Shown: positions 44,901 through 56,900, counted from the first letter of the stretch. The stretch: DNA of 64,000 bases from Anthopleura xanthogrammica (GCA_964019055.1 OZ025211.1:2960835-3024834); one strand, 5' to 3'. The notes: generated by a model not told the origin, from the letters alone. Program-made: numbers and translations.

Positions 44901-47900
44901 CGTTCTTCCATTCTCGTACCCAGACCCCAAGACCTTCCCTAGAGAGTAGTTGAGTAGTTGAGTAGTTGAGGGTCTTGGTACGAGAATATTCCGAATCCCC
45001 TCGGATCCCCTTCGTTGCTGCTACACGTGTTCGTTGTGATAAAAACATGGCGGAATCATTACCCTCATTTTGCTGTAAATGTGGTTTTAGTTTAAAAAGT
45101 AGTTTTGAATATTGTCCAAAATGTGGCATCAAAGTAAGAATGACCTCTTCGAGCCCTAGTACTTCTGTTTCACCCTCACATGAAACGATCCCCGGTCCAA
45201 CCAAGTTTTCCTTGCCCAACTTTAAAAAGTTCAAGGCGATGAAAGAGTCAGAGAGGGATTCATTTTTCGTCCGAGGAAAAGGAGTCGGCAAGGGAAAGAA
45301 GAAGGAGGATGAGATCGTGACTATAAACATTGGTGTTATGAAGGATAATAATTCTATTATAAGAGGTGGAAGTTTACCACTTAAAATTGTATCGACAGCA
45401 CGGGCTCCGGACATTCTTGAAGCAGCTTTGAAAAAGCACACACTATTCAATGCACGCTTCGAATCTCCAGTGGAATATATGCTAGTTTTCAAGGATGGTA
45501 GTGAAGTAAAACACATTCTTGGGACTGAGACTAATATATTTTTGTACTGGGACTAATATATTTTTGTACTGGGACTAATACATTTTTGTACTGGGACTAA
45601 TAAATTTTTGTACTGGAACATTTTTTGTACTGGATTAAATATTTTTGTTCTGGATTACATTTGTTTTGAATTTGAACAAATAGTTTTGTACTGGAATAAA
45701 TATTTCTGTAATCTAACAAATATTTTTGTATTTGGACATATATTTTTGTATGGGATTTATTGATGTGTATTGCCGTTATGGGCCACCGTAGGATTGTACC
45801 ATATGGGCCTCCAGTAGTGAAAGGGTTAAAGAAAAAAAAACAACTAAATTACGTTTTTTTACTTTTGTATTATTTTCAGGGATTATACTGGGCATGCCAG
45901 ACCCTCATATTTTCTTCTCGAGTGCAAGCCACAATACAGCCCTCAGAAGTTTCATATTTTTCCAAGACAATCCTACCACATTGCAGTCTTATTCCTCTGG
46001 ATCATTTCAAAATGTAATGACAAATTACATGATTGTAACTAATAGACTCACTCCATCAAATGAATTAACCTTTTGTCTTGGATGTACATGTAATGTTTTC
46101 CCATATCAGGCCATTCTCTTGAGAATAAGATTCTTTGTTTGAATCCTATCATATTCAGGTGTCTTTTCATGTGTATCCATTAAACAAAGAAATGATACTC
46201 AAGAGAAAGCAATGTGTAAATGGGAAAAGTAAAAAATTGACTTTAAATCAAAATGACAATTTTTGATGGTTTTTTAATCATTACGTCAATATTTATTATT
46301 TAACTTATTTGCTTAAAAAGTATATGGCTCATTACTGCTAGCAAGTCATACTTCGGATCCATATTCAGTAGAGACAATATTTTAGGATTCCTTATGAGTC
46401 CCCACTTTTACTTTCCCTGCGCCATGCCTGCTCAGCTCAAATCCGCATGGCCACAGGAATCCTAAAAACTTGTCTTTACTGAGTCTTGAGGGAAAAGTGG
46501 GACTCGCTTGTAGTCTATAGAGCTCATGATTATGAAAACCTTGCTTTTAGATCAAGGAGCTAAGAAATTTCTAAATATTTTTCTTATTTATTTTAATTAT
46601 CTTGCAATTATTTTCAGATGGTTCACCAATATTCATGCCATTGCATATTTTCAAGTTCTCTTTAATCTTGTCAGTGACATGTTTAACGCAGGAAGTAAAA
46701 CGAAAGGTGAGGTTGCTGTATGTATCTTAAGACTGTAGTATTGATGTAGTATTTGATACCATAATTATCACTAGCAACATGTATGTATATCATCATCATG
46801 ACCATTATCACCACCATCAGCAGTAGCATCAAAATCAGCAGCAGCAGCAGCAGTATCATCATCACAAACTCCATCATCAGCAGCAGCATCATCACCATCA
46901 CCACCATCATCTGCATCAGCATCATCAGCAACATCACCCAACAATCATCATCAGCATCATGATGACCACCATGCATCATCATCTAAAAAAACCTTAAATG
47001 TGATTATTGACATCGGCATGTATCATCATCACTACCACCACCACCATCATCATAATCTGCAGCATCACTATCATCATCATCATCAGCAGTAGCATCACTA
47101 TCATAATCATCACTATCATCATCATCGTCATCATTAATAGCATCACTATGAACATAACATTACCATTCATCCCTGTTGTGCTACTGTATCTGTCATCCAC
47201 CATCATTATCCCCATCCAGTCAGTACTCACATGCCATTGTGTTATTTGCACTTCACTGTCTTATATTTAACCTGTATCACTTATTGTACTAATTTAGGAC
47301 CAGAAGGTGTTACACTAAAGAAAAACGCCATGCTCCTCTCCCAGACATTAATGGAGTCCATATTAATTAACTCCTATGGGCGAGACAGATCTGTTATTGA
47401 AAAACATTTCAAAACTGTGCAGGAAAAGGTAAGATGTACAAGGTATATTCCAATTCAGTCTGTTAGCCATGCCTTGACTTAGATCAGCCCAGAGGTTGTT
47501 TCAGGGTTCGATCTGTGAGTTAGCCATTCCCTGACTTAGATCAGCCCAGAGGTTGTTTCAGGGTTCAATCTGTGTTAGCTGTGCCCTGACTTTAATCAGC
47601 CTAGAGGTTGTTTCAGGGTTGATATGTGAGTTATGCATTCCCTGACTTTGCATCTCATGCAAATACAGTTTGTCTCAAATACAGGTCTCTCCCTTGATTC
47701 AAAGTATTCCTCCCCCTGCAAAACTTTGATTAGCCCAGATCAAGACCTAAAAAAACAAAAACAAGTTATCACACCATTTAGACAGTAATTTCTGCCCTCA
47801 ATTATTAATATCTTTTTTTCTTACTGTAGTTCCCAAGTGAAGCTGCCAAAAAACTTGGGATTCCAGTCAGTACATGGGGGCCTCTGGAAATGGAATTTAT

Positions 47901-50785
47901 CTTCAAACCAAATTTCAAAGTGCTGGAAGCCATAAGAAACAGCATGGGAAGCCAGAACAAAGTAGAGTTCATGAAAAAACGAGAAATTCTTTTACAGTTT
48001 GTTAAGAAGAATAGCAGGTAGGTTGTATTACATCACATTAAGTGTTATGCTTGGGTTTGTAATTGCAGGGGAAGGGGCATGGAGGTGGGCATAGCCGGGA
48101 TAGAGCTCAATTTTTTAAACAAAAAAAACCTTCATTATTGAACCCTGAAACAACCTCTGGGCTGATAAAGTCAAGGCACGGCTAACACACAGATCCAGTT
48201 GGAATTTAGCATGATAGGTTTTGTGGAGGGAGGAAAACCTGAGAACCAAGAGAAAAACCTGTGTGGAAGTCTGAGAATTGAACCTGAAACCCCAGAAGTG
48301 AAAGGCAAACACACTACTGCTGCACCACCCTTGATTCCTAGTGTAAACAAATCGTGTTTGTTTTTGTTCTCTAAGGTTCTTGCAGGAAGCTGTAATTGAA
48401 ATTTTTATTCAACTGGAAATGTATAAAGATTTACTGGAGTGCCTGAGTGGGATGACGGCAGGTTATAATGGTTATGAGTCAAGCTTCTCCAAGGTAATAA
48501 GACAATGTTTAGGATTAATGTGGATAGTGCCATTGGTGTACGGCAGGGGAAGGGGTGGTGTCATGGGTTACATGTATATTTTCGTTTGCAAATGACGTCA
48601 TAGCTGCCATTTTGGAAGAATTTGACAAAAGATTTTCAAAGAATTATATTGTTAAATCTTCCATCATGGCGGCCATAGCTTTTGTTATTTTGCTCCCTTG
48701 GGAATGATTGCAAACCTGGAATTCAGTGTTGATCAGAAACGTAAAAGTCTTTGAAAAATCTTATATGCTACATTATTGTAAATGAAAACACCTTTGTGAC
48801 TAAATGTAAGATTGCTTGTACTCATGGATATTCTATGTGTCTGTAGGGAACTTTCCCACTAAAACACTGTCAAACTCTCACTAGACAGGGTCGGATCCAG
48901 GAGGAGGGTTGTCAGGGTTGGAACCCCCTATGAAAATTCCAGTAAGCTAGCTGACAGTGAGGGAATGATGGTTATTAGGCAGAATTAGGCATTACTTCCA
49001 CTTTCATTGCCATCATACAACCCCCCTGTTTAAAAATTCCTAGATCCATCCCTGCTAGGTCACTGGTTTTGGTTGAAAGGGGCTATAAATTAAAGTGGAT
49101 TCATTTGTGTTTCCTTTTAATAGATTAATACAAGCCTGGAAGAGGCGAAACGAATGGGAGACAAGACTAAGACCATGGCATTGGCTGAAGCATTGAAGGA
49201 TTATGTGGCTAATGCTCTCGTCCAAGCAAGTTTCAGCTATTCTTTTAGACAGTACACAAAACCTGTAAGTCGTGTTAAAATACATATAATGAAGGAATAG
49301 AAAACGTGTGTGCACTTATAAAGCATGTGGGGGTTGGCATAACATGACAAGTGTTAGGAGAAGCATGACGTGTAGCGGAGTGCTTCTCAACACTTCTTGA
49401 GTGTTCTGACAATCCCAAGTTCTGACAAGTGTTTTATAACTTCGCACAGCACAGCAAGCAAGTTTTTTATTTCTTTTATGAAATACGACTTACAATAACC
49501 ATTATTTTTGATATGAATGATGCAATAGCAAGTGCGCTCGTGTGCTCTCATAAAGCATGCCGTCTTGACCAATCAGAACGCAAGATTTGTAACAGTTATT
49601 TCATAATTGTAAGAAAACATTTCGTATACTTAGGTATCTTCATAGGGGGACAAAGCTTCTCCCAGAGGGGTGTGCGCAACCCCTGCACCTCCCCTTGATC
49701 CCCCCTGTTTATTGCAGTAAGTTTTTAATATTTTTTTGACCTATATTCTTTATCATCAGATTCCTAGACAAGTTAGCGAGTGTGTTAAGTTGATTCATTC
49801 TATAAGCAAGGATCTTTTTATGTCAATCATCCATAGAGCCATTGATGAAGTTACTCAGGTATTAACAATATCTATTAACAAATACTATCAAAACAGGACT
49901 TTCCATTATGCTGTTCCTTTCTACATGTGCCTTTAAAAAATAGAAAGGGCACTATATAAACCATTAAATCATGATAATATTGCCGATGTTGGTGATAACA
50001 AAATCTTCGGTTTTTATTTGAAAATTTATGAATCTAAATAAAACGGATGGATGGAATGGAGAATGAATCTCCAAATGAAGGGCATCTTGGTCACAAGGTT
50101 GTATAAATAAACACACCCTAATCACCGGGACTTCATTATTATAATATTATGCAGCTTACCTTCCCTACTGATCTATTTTGTTCTTGACAGAAATATTTAA
50201 TGAACACCGTCATTCAACAAAAACGGATTGAATTGGGAAAATGGCTCCTTGAGATTAAGGTTTGTAAAGAAATATCAACACTGCACAGCAAGGTCACGAC
50301 AACATGTCGCTTCGTAGCAGTACCTTATTTTGCTCTAACTGAAGGTGTGGACACACGGTGCAGTATTGCAGGTATGTTGCTGAAGTAGGATCGTTTTCTA
50401 CTTCAGCAACATTGCGTGCTACAAATTGCGTCATGTGACTTGGCTTGCAACAACAATTGCCTGCAACATTGGGCACAATTTTAGACCGGCTGTCCATAGC
50501 TTAACAGTGAAAACATGTATGAATCACACACAGAAAGCAATGTGAAGCCATCTTACGTTACGCTATGTTGTACCATGTACATACTTTAAAACATTGTTTA
50601 TTTCCAACTCATATCAAAACCCACTATAAGGGGCTTGGATTATCTCTACATCCCATTTATTTCTATTTTTTCCTCTTCTATATCAGGCCATCTTTACCTC
50701 CGTGAAGGAGAACAGCGAGTGGTCAGTGGTCTTCGCGGGAATCCTACAAGGACCTCTTAAGCGAAAACATCAAATTATTATGTAA
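35387..50785 (+). CDS. Large Cys-rich protein of unknown family, 21 exons, 5' end missing
   Basis: Exons: 35387-35977, 36152-36256, 37187-37256, 37699-37882, 38220-38357, 39778-39918, 40202-40339, 40654-40868, 41873-42048, 43160-43237, 43420-43524, 43665-43745, 45880-46013, 46618-46706, 47298-47428, 47830-48017, 48376-48493, 49124-49264, 49760-49858, 50191-50259, 50687-50785. Every join has AG/GT borders and fitting phase; the total is 3,090 bases, 1,029 residues. The first exon here is acidic and Ser-rich, with a nuclear-type KRKAPDTSRGKDKK. It is followed by a Cys/His cluster, CEKCYCYVCDD...CESW...HCNAYAKHAFW, and another, CGCYCHDGF...CPYCEW, both metal-site-like. The rest is helical with a hydrophobic rhythm and no domain I recognise. 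The acceptor before 35387 implies an upstream exon; an internal ATG is at 35573. A strong donor (AT|GTAAGA) just before the stop allows an alternative last exon at 51095-51125. Probably nuclear. Confidence 0.8.
37985..38094. repeat. Partial copy of the TTTCAGACCACGTGTCATTC MITE
   Basis: GAGTATCATTTCTTTGTTGA ... GAATATGGAGAGGACTGAAA, with the outer ends worn. Intron 4 of the Cys-rich gene. Confidence 0.5.
38363..38495 (+). repeat. tRNA-derived SINE
   Basis: GGGTTTGAATCCTGC is a box-B-like site in the plus orientation, followed by the family body GAGTAGAGTTTGTTAGGCC and CTCCCTTGATTCAAGG. It starts only about five bases after the exon 5 donor. Confidence 0.6.
38957..39014. repeat. (ATT)n microsatellite
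   Basis: About 15 ATT units degrading into GTT. Intron 5 of the Cys-rich gene. Another short ATT tract is at 39190-39220. Confidence 0.9.
39405..39660. repeat. MITE with GTGATTTTTT ends
   Basis: Left CACATGGGTGATTTTTT...GAGCTGCAATTTTT, right AAAAATTGCACCTCAAATC...AAAAATCACCATGTG; about 45-base inverted ends with few mismatches. No ORF. Confidence 0.7.
40393..40550 (-). repeat. tRNA-derived SINE
   Basis: AAGCACAGGAGAGAACCAAC ... GGGGATCAAACTCAGGACC (worn box B on the minus strand). Intron 7 of the Cys-rich gene. Confidence 0.6.
41109..41275. repeat. Palindromic MITE, AACAATTATTGAAT ends
   Basis: AAACAATTATTGAATTCAG and CATCCAATAATTGTTTATTA at the ends, with ATATCGTAAATTATCAAGAC and its complement inside. 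Intron 8. Confidence 0.7.
42150..42480. repeat. Possible Penelope-like element end
   Basis: GACGACGTTTCGACGTTTGC then TAACGTCATTATCAAGCC recalls the conserved non-coding motif near Penelope-like element ends. No GIY-YIG or RT ORF is present, so at most a terminal fragment. Intron 9. Confidence 0.3.
42910..43055 (-). repeat. SINE fragment
   Basis: Shares GAAGCAACCTCTAGGCTGAT ... AATTTAGCTTGTTAGGTTTT and ATCAAGGGAGAGACCT with the SINEs at 25485 and 48138. Intron 9. Confidence 0.55.
44012..44165. repeat. Palindromic MITE, TTTCAGACCACGTGTCATTC family
   Basis: GTTGTCCCATTTCATGTCGT ... GACACGAGGTCTGAAATGGGACAACA with the shared ACTGTTAACGAAGAAATGAT core. Intron 12. Confidence 0.7.
44537..44886. 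repeat. 22-bp minisatellite in the left arm
   Basis: About 16 head-to-tail units AGTCCCAGTACAAAAATATATT, with AGTCTCAG variants interspersed. The right arm has three to four complementary units (45527-45610). Confidence 0.93.
45047..45530 (+). pseudogene. Captured first exon of a zinc-ribbon protein
   Basis: ATG at 45047 (product MAESLPSFCCKCGFSL...). A zinc ribbon CCKCG...YCPKCGIK is followed by a Ser/Pro linker, a basic stretch FVRGKGVGKGKKKEDE, and a globular part (ALKKHTLFNARFESPVEYML, VFKDGSEVKHILGTE). At about 45530 coding gives way to the repeat arm, so the 3' end is lost. I recall similar zinc-ribbon proteins as multicopy families in cnidarians, but cannot name a function. An open extension upstream to 44966 is probably 5' UTR. 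Confidence 0.6.
46100..46215. repeat. Partial copy of the TTTCAGACCACGTGTCATTC MITE
   Basis: CATATCAGGCCATTCTCTTG, CATTAAACAAAGAAATGATA and a worn right end AAATGGGAAAAG. Intron 13. Confidence 0.5.
46785..47165. repeat. (CAT/CAG/CAC)n trinucleotide tracts
   Basis: Degenerate ATC, CAG and CAC triplets in intron 14; the Met-rich and Ile-rich frames here are artefacts. Confidence 0.9.
47457..47748 (+). repeat. SINE with four tandem copies of its head segment
   Basis: Four degenerate copies of TTAGATCAGCCCAGAGGTTG ... TTAGCCATTCCCTGAC, the reverse complement of the unit amplified at 25485. Followed by GGTCTCTCCCTTGATTCAAA. Intron 15. Confidence 0.7.
48138..48340 (-). repeat. tRNA-derived SINE, long copy
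   Basis: GAAACAACCTCTGGGCTGAT, AATTTAGCATGATAGGTTTT, GAGAATTGAACCTGAAACC (worn box B), ending CTGCACCACCCTTGATTCC. It ends about 35 bases before exon 17. Confidence 0.65.
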
Positions 50786-51557
50786 GAATTGTTAATATTT
50801 TGATCATTGGTTTTGGTCTGTCTTACATTGCTTATGCGGCTTTGACTGAAGGTACCGACTGATTCATTTTGATTGATGGCAGTGAAATATCAATCTGACA
50901 ACAAGCCACTGAAATGTCAGAGTTCGCAGAATATTGAGAATCTCAGTGAAAACAAAAGAACATTTGACTGCAGACATATTTTGCATATTTTGCATATTTT
51001 GCATACACTTAGTAGTATCCAAAATATTTTTCAAAATGTGTGTTAGCCTCTGATTTGAAGAACCGAAAAAACCTTCACTGTTTGTTTCTCTTAGGTGTCT
51101 TCAATGGAATACAGATCTTTCTTAACCTCCTCCAAAATAGAACGTCTACTATTATCAAGTTTTATACGTTGGATTCTTAAGGAATATTTCATAGCAAATG
51201 TGGAAGAAACAGTGCTGCGAGTTTGAGGGAGTTCTGTATTCAAGATATGCCTGGTGTAATGGAGTCCCATTGTGTTTACCGTCTAAATCTTTGGAGATGA
51301 CAGGTTGTGGTGATTCCTACCCAAGTGTTGTCTTCCCTGACTTTCAGCGAATGAGGACCGAATATTACTGTACATAAGTGACTTTTCAAGGGCCACCCCT
51401 GTGGGCCCTTTGGAAGCAATCCACACATTGGAACAAGTGAGCCTCAAGCCATACAGCACATAGTCATCACTTCGTAAAGAAATAGCACTTAAACCAATTC
51501 TTATACAATTTCTTACAATTCTAAACCTAGACAGCCTTAGGATATAAACCAAAAGGA

Positions 51558-51676
51558 AATACCCCTTTCATATGACGTCAAAGCAGCTCAATTTGGAGGA
51601 CAATACAAAAGAATTCCTATCTCCTGAGAATTAGAACCTATTGAGCTGCATTCTGATGTGCCTGCAAGGGGTCTAT
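51558..51676. repeat. MITE with internal TGACGTCA
   Basis: TACCCCTTTCATATGACGTC ... CTGCAAGGGGTCTATA, same family as 34672. Confidence 0.75.
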
Positions 51677-53051
51677 AAAGGAAAATAATGTGGGACAGAG
51701 AGAGTTTTTTTTTGGGCCCATTATTTCAGTTAGAGTTTAGTGATATATGTGGCTCTTTTGCAATCTTGCGAAAGCAAACCTTTGGGTAGGTAGCTACTAT
51801 CCAAGGGTGTGCCTCAGGTTCTAGTCCAAGACCACATTCAAAAATATTTCTTAAAGTTCCTACAGTAGTTAAAGTTATGTGTCAATAACACAATCTTACT
51901 GTCCGATGAAGTAAGACAAAGTATGTATCTATTTGGTGGCTTGCCTCAAGGTTTTAATCTTGGACCACTTCAGGATGGGTGCACTTGATTTGTTGAACCA
52001 TTCCGTTTGTTCATTTGTATGTTGTTCTTCAAGCCAAGACTTGGGCCGATTTCTTAAACAATATCTACACTCAGCCTGGCAAAATTTTATAGACATTTGA
52101 ATAACTTAGATCACTGGGGTATTAATCTAAAATCCTAATGCATCATCATCCAAACAAAACATTTGGCATTCCCCACAGCTCAAACCTTGGGCCAATTGAA
52201 GTCTGCATTGCTTCCAAGATCCTGCAACTTCCAGAAGTCCAAGTTTGGCTCCCATCAACCGAAAAAATTACTAATTCTAACAGGACTTGATATAATTATC
52301 AGTCATAATGACCGACAAAATTAGTTTTAGCTTCGTCTTGTTATACAATTTCTGGCTCAGGTTACTGGTCAAAATGAACCAAGTTTGTCTGTACAAGTTT
52401 CAATTCTTACCAGACATGCTGGATATTGGATGGATGGAACTGAGATCTTTTGAGAACGACATGTGGAACACTTAGGAACATTAACAATTTCTATTCATAA
52501 TAACGATGTTATGATCATTTTATTCCAGAACTAGAATAGAACTAGTTAGTACTAAATTAAAGATGCGAAAAAGGCAGATCAGCACTGACATTAGTAAGAA
52601 AATAGTTATTTTTATAAGCACTAGTGTAGAATGTAAGAATGAACAGTTACAGGTAGTGAGCCCTTTGGGTCAGTAATATTAAAGTCATATTATGAATCAC
52701 ATGTTATTATTCATTATAAATATCATATAAAAGTCTTATTATTGATCATATGGTCGGAGATAAACCAACCTTATATGCACTTTAAGTTTCCTTCTTATTC
52801 ACTTCATTCACTGCATTCTACACACATCAACACTGTCCCATCTAGTATTAATAATTTTGCTAATCATTATTTAAAATAGCAGATATCAGAGATACATTGC
52901 TTTCAAATAATAGCCCACTTTTGATATTCTGGTTTAGTGATCAGAGAAGGCCCCGGGAAATTAATCCTTATAATTATATTCTTTTTATTTCCCCAGAGCC
53001 TCGTCTTGAATTGCTTTGTGTGCGATCACTCAACCAGAATATCAAAAGTAG

Positions 53052-53234
53052 GCTATAGCTGGGTTTCACTTGACGTCATTTCCTGTCTCGTGCGGATTGT
53101 TCCTCAGCTGAATCACAAGTTTTCAATAGAATTCTTTCCTGGCTGACAGCACATGGTGGTCAGTGTTTGACCACCATTTGGAGCAGATAATGAGATTCAA
53201 AGACTTTTATCAGCTGATTGAAACCCAGCTATTG
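53052..53234. repeat. MITE, TAGCTGGGTTTCA ends
   Basis: CTATAGCTGGGTTTCACTTG at the left and GATTGAAACCCAGCTATTGG at the right, no ORF. Confidence 0.7.
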
Positions 53235-53968
53235 GTTCAAGTCATGGCATTTGGGTCATTTACTGTATTGTTGACCCAAAGCCTCGACTTTAAACAATTT
53301 TTGAAGGCAATTGAGTGTAACTCTGATATCTGCTATTGACAAAAGTTTCAAAACAGTAATTTCAGAGCAGTTCATGAAATATCTAATGTATAAAGTTCCA
53401 TGTCTTGGAGACCATTGCAAACATTTAAATCTGTAAAACTTTCTCACCATTCTGATACTGAAGCACTCGTTAAATTTGTATTAAAATTTCTTTAATAACA
53501 AAAATATATTAACAAAAAACATGACAAATTTGTTCTCATTTTTCTTGGGAATTTCAATATAACATTTTAAAACTTATTCCAATTTGATATTTTGAATATC
53601 AACAAATACTGTAATATTTGTAGATTTTTTTCTTTTTATGTACAACTGCAAAGCCAAATCATCTGAGCAAAGATTAAGGGTGCAAATGTGGATATTAATC
53701 CACAAAAACGATTCAACTCTAGCTCCTCCCCCCCCCCCCCCCCCCCTTGGTGCGTCAAGTCACGTGTCATGTATACCCATAAGCACCATCGATATACATG
53801 CCATAATGCATTAATACAATAAACTTGCCTTCCAACTTCCAATAGGTAATCAACCATAAACATTCAACTAAACAATGGTATCTCGGCATTTCGATGATCT
53901 CACAATCCAGTAACCTATGTGATTTGTCCATTAGTAGTGCCCTCTACAGCATACCCTCATTTGACCAT

Positions 53969-56900
53969 CTATCCTGGCACTTCAATAATCTCACAATCAG
54001 ATGAATCATCATCACTAGTAGCAACAGTTTTGATTTGTCTAGGTTTATCAACCCTGATAGTGCTCTCTACAGCATAACCTTGTCTGACCATCTCCTCATT
54101 AATATTCACCTCATTGTTCTTCTGCGTGTCGTACAACTCTACGTACATTGTATTATTACATGCGCTGTAAAATAAAAAAATATATACATTATCTGGCTCT
54201 ACTTGGTGAGAGGAGAATCTCCATCGCCCACCCCTTGGTGTGCAATGAGTAACACCAATTTACCCAAAGTATCCCATAATGCATTGTTACAAGAAATTAC
54301 TTTTTCGTTACCTTGGTATAGCCACCACCAAAAAATAAGCACATTCAGAAACAGTTGGTTTTTGGCTGGAAAAATCTTTGCAAACGACCCTCTCGTATAG
54401 TTCCTATGAAACCGCGGACTTTTTTCCAGGGTTTTTAACGGGAAAAATCTTTGCAAACGACCCTCTCGTATGGTTCCTATGAAACCGCGGACTTTTTTCC
54501 AGGGTTTTTAACGGGAAAAATCTTTGCAAACGACCCTCTCGTATAGTTCCTATGAAACCGCGGACTTTTTTCCAGGGTTTTTAACGGGAAAAATCTTTGC
54601 AAACGACCCTCTCGTATGGTTCCTATGAAACCGCGGACTTTTTTCCAGGGTTTTTAACGGGAAAAATCTTTGCAAACGACCCTCTCGTATAGTTCCTATG
54701 AAACCGCGGACTTTTTTCCAGGGTTTTTAACGGGAAAAATCTTTGCAAACGACCCTCTTGTATGGTTCCTATGAAACCGCGGACTTTTTACCAGGGTTTT
54801 TAACGGGAAAAATCTTTGCAAACGACCCTCTCGTATGGTTCCTATGAAACCGCGGACTTTTTACCAGGGTTTTTGACGGGAAAAATCTTTGCAAAACGAC
54901 CCTCTCGTATGGTTCCTATGAAACCGCGGACTTTTTTCCAGGGTTTTTGACGGGAAAAATCTTTGCAAACGACCCAAATTCAGAATTCAATGTGGTTACC
55001 ATGACCGTTGGAACCCCTGAAACCGGTCATAGGCGCGCTACAATAGTTTTCGTATGCAGACTATGAAAAATGTATGGCACGACAGTGCCGTGCCGTGTAT
55101 GAAAACATTCAAAACAGACCTCTTGCTCAATTTGGAGGGCAAAAAAAAAAAAAGAATTTCAAACTCTTGAAAATTGGAACCTATTGTTTTGCCCTCCAAA
55201 TTGAGCTGCATTCCGACGTGCTGCAAGGGGTCTATTGTGCTGTTTCTGGGCTGCGCCGCGCTGAATTTTCACACTCGTAGGAAGTCTTTATAATGTAGTT
55301 ACTTACATGGACAATACATGTGCAATCAACAACTTGTCTTGTGTTAATGATTCGAACACTTCACTGGAACAGAATACAATAGAACAAATGAGTTCTGAAG
55401 ATTGTCATAAGATCCAGGTGATGTGACTAGGCGCGCAAAGCATGATTTTCTGATCTGAAAAAGAATCAATCCCATCATCCAACGCACGCTCAATTTACTT
55501 GAGTTTCATGGCGGCCATCTTGAAAATAAGCTAAATATGAGCGACTTTCTCGCCAATGAATATTTTCTTGTTGAAAACAAGACACTCTAAATAACAGATA
55601 AAAGGATTTTATTAAGGTTTAAAGCTCCTTGCATTGTACTTTGTATGCCATTTTGTTTTGTTTTGATTTCCCCCTGTTCATCCATGATTGGGCTCGAAAA
55701 GACGCATGAGATTGATTCTTTTTCAGAAAAGTGATTCGCAATCTGATTGGCTAAACGTTTTTCCTCAGATCACCTTGATATACTGATAGAATTGAAATTT
55801 AGCATGTTGGATCTTGCAAGAATCAAGGGAGAAAGCAACAAACTCTACTCATGTGATGCCGAGTCCAGGAATCGATCCCGAGATTACAGAGGGGGGAGGC
55901 GAGTGCACTTCTGCTACACCACCCTTGATTCCCGCAGTTCTACCACGGGGAGAGGGGGGCTAATAAACTTACCTTGCTTCCGTTGACCATTCTCCGTCTT
56001 CTTCAATTGTTTCTACGTTTGCTAGAAAACATTCAACTGCTTGAAAGGGGATGTGAAGGAACTGAGGGAGCATGCGCTTGACGTTGCGCTCCGCTGTCCA
56101 TTCAGTATTGCCGTAGTCAACGAAATAAACCTGGGGTTTGAAAGGTATTGTTAAAACTGAAAACAGTGTAAGAAAAGAACAAAATGAATGGATGGATGGA
56201 TGGATGGATGGATGGATGGATGGATGGATGGATGGGTGGGTGGGTGGGTGGGTGGGTGGGTGGGTGGGTGGGTGGATGGATGGATGGATGGATGGATGGA
56301 TGGATGGATGGATGGATGGATGGATGGATGGATGGATGGATGGATGACTGGCTGAAAGAATTGACAAACATTTCTAATCCAATGATGACGTCACTTCCGG
56401 TAAACTCATATTTGCATCTTGTCGTGAAAATGAGCTACCGCAAAAATTATCGGAATGCAGCCCAACCAATAGACCTCTTTTTAACTTTGTATGCAAATTG
56501 CCCGTTCCAGATCACGACATTCCCTTGATAAATGTTCTTTTATTAAAATATTTACACATGAAAGAATCAACTCCCAAGAGTGGCATCACATGGTCTGAAA
56601 TGGGTACAACAAACAACGAAGCTAAAGAGGTCTATTGAAGTCTAGAGACTCTACAAAACAAAAGAAAACTTATCGAAACTTTGACTGAGTCTAGATGCGT
56701 TTCCGTAACCGTACCTGAAATTCTCCATCTCTGAAGTCAGTGACTCGTGCCCGGTACCATGTGTCATTACTGGAATACTTGGCTACGACAAGCTCACCCA
56801 TGGCAGGAAGAATGGACGATGAATCACGGAATAAGTTACGTGAATAAAATTTGCTGTTAAAAAAAGAAATAGTTAATGATTATACAGCCATTTCAAAAAA

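Larger units (their letters stand above)
44347..45790. mobile_element. Long-TIR DNA element carrying a captured zinc-ribbon exon
   Basis: Inverted ends begin TACGGTGGCCCATAACGGCA and are nearly identical over about 200 bases. They are flanked by GGATTG (44341-44346 and 45791-45796), a probable 6-base target duplication. Inside the arms a 22-base unit AGTCCCAGTACAAAAATATATT is repeated about 16 times at the left but only a few times at the right. The centre (about 44887-45525) is unrelated sequence with an ATG exon. No transposase. It lies in intron 12 of the Cys-rich gene, with the captured exon in the same direction as the gene. Confidence 0.85.
50786..53968. other. Convergent intergenic region, no further gene
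   Basis: Lies between the 3' ends of the Cys-rich and Tudor genes. An acceptor-like CTCTTAG at 51094 opens a 44-codon frame (phase 0) or a 10-codon frame (phase 2); the latter would serve as alternative last exon for the Cys-rich gene. The remainder holds MITEs at 51558 and 53052 and a C17 run near 53730. Confidence 0.5.

Noticed and set aside
46683..47270. Met- and Ile-rich membrane-like ORFs
   Set aside because: Arise from ATC/CAT triplet repeats in an intron.
56117..56371. Ile-His-Pro-Ser repeat protein
   Set aside because: Product of GGAT/GGGT repeats in a Tudor-gene intron.
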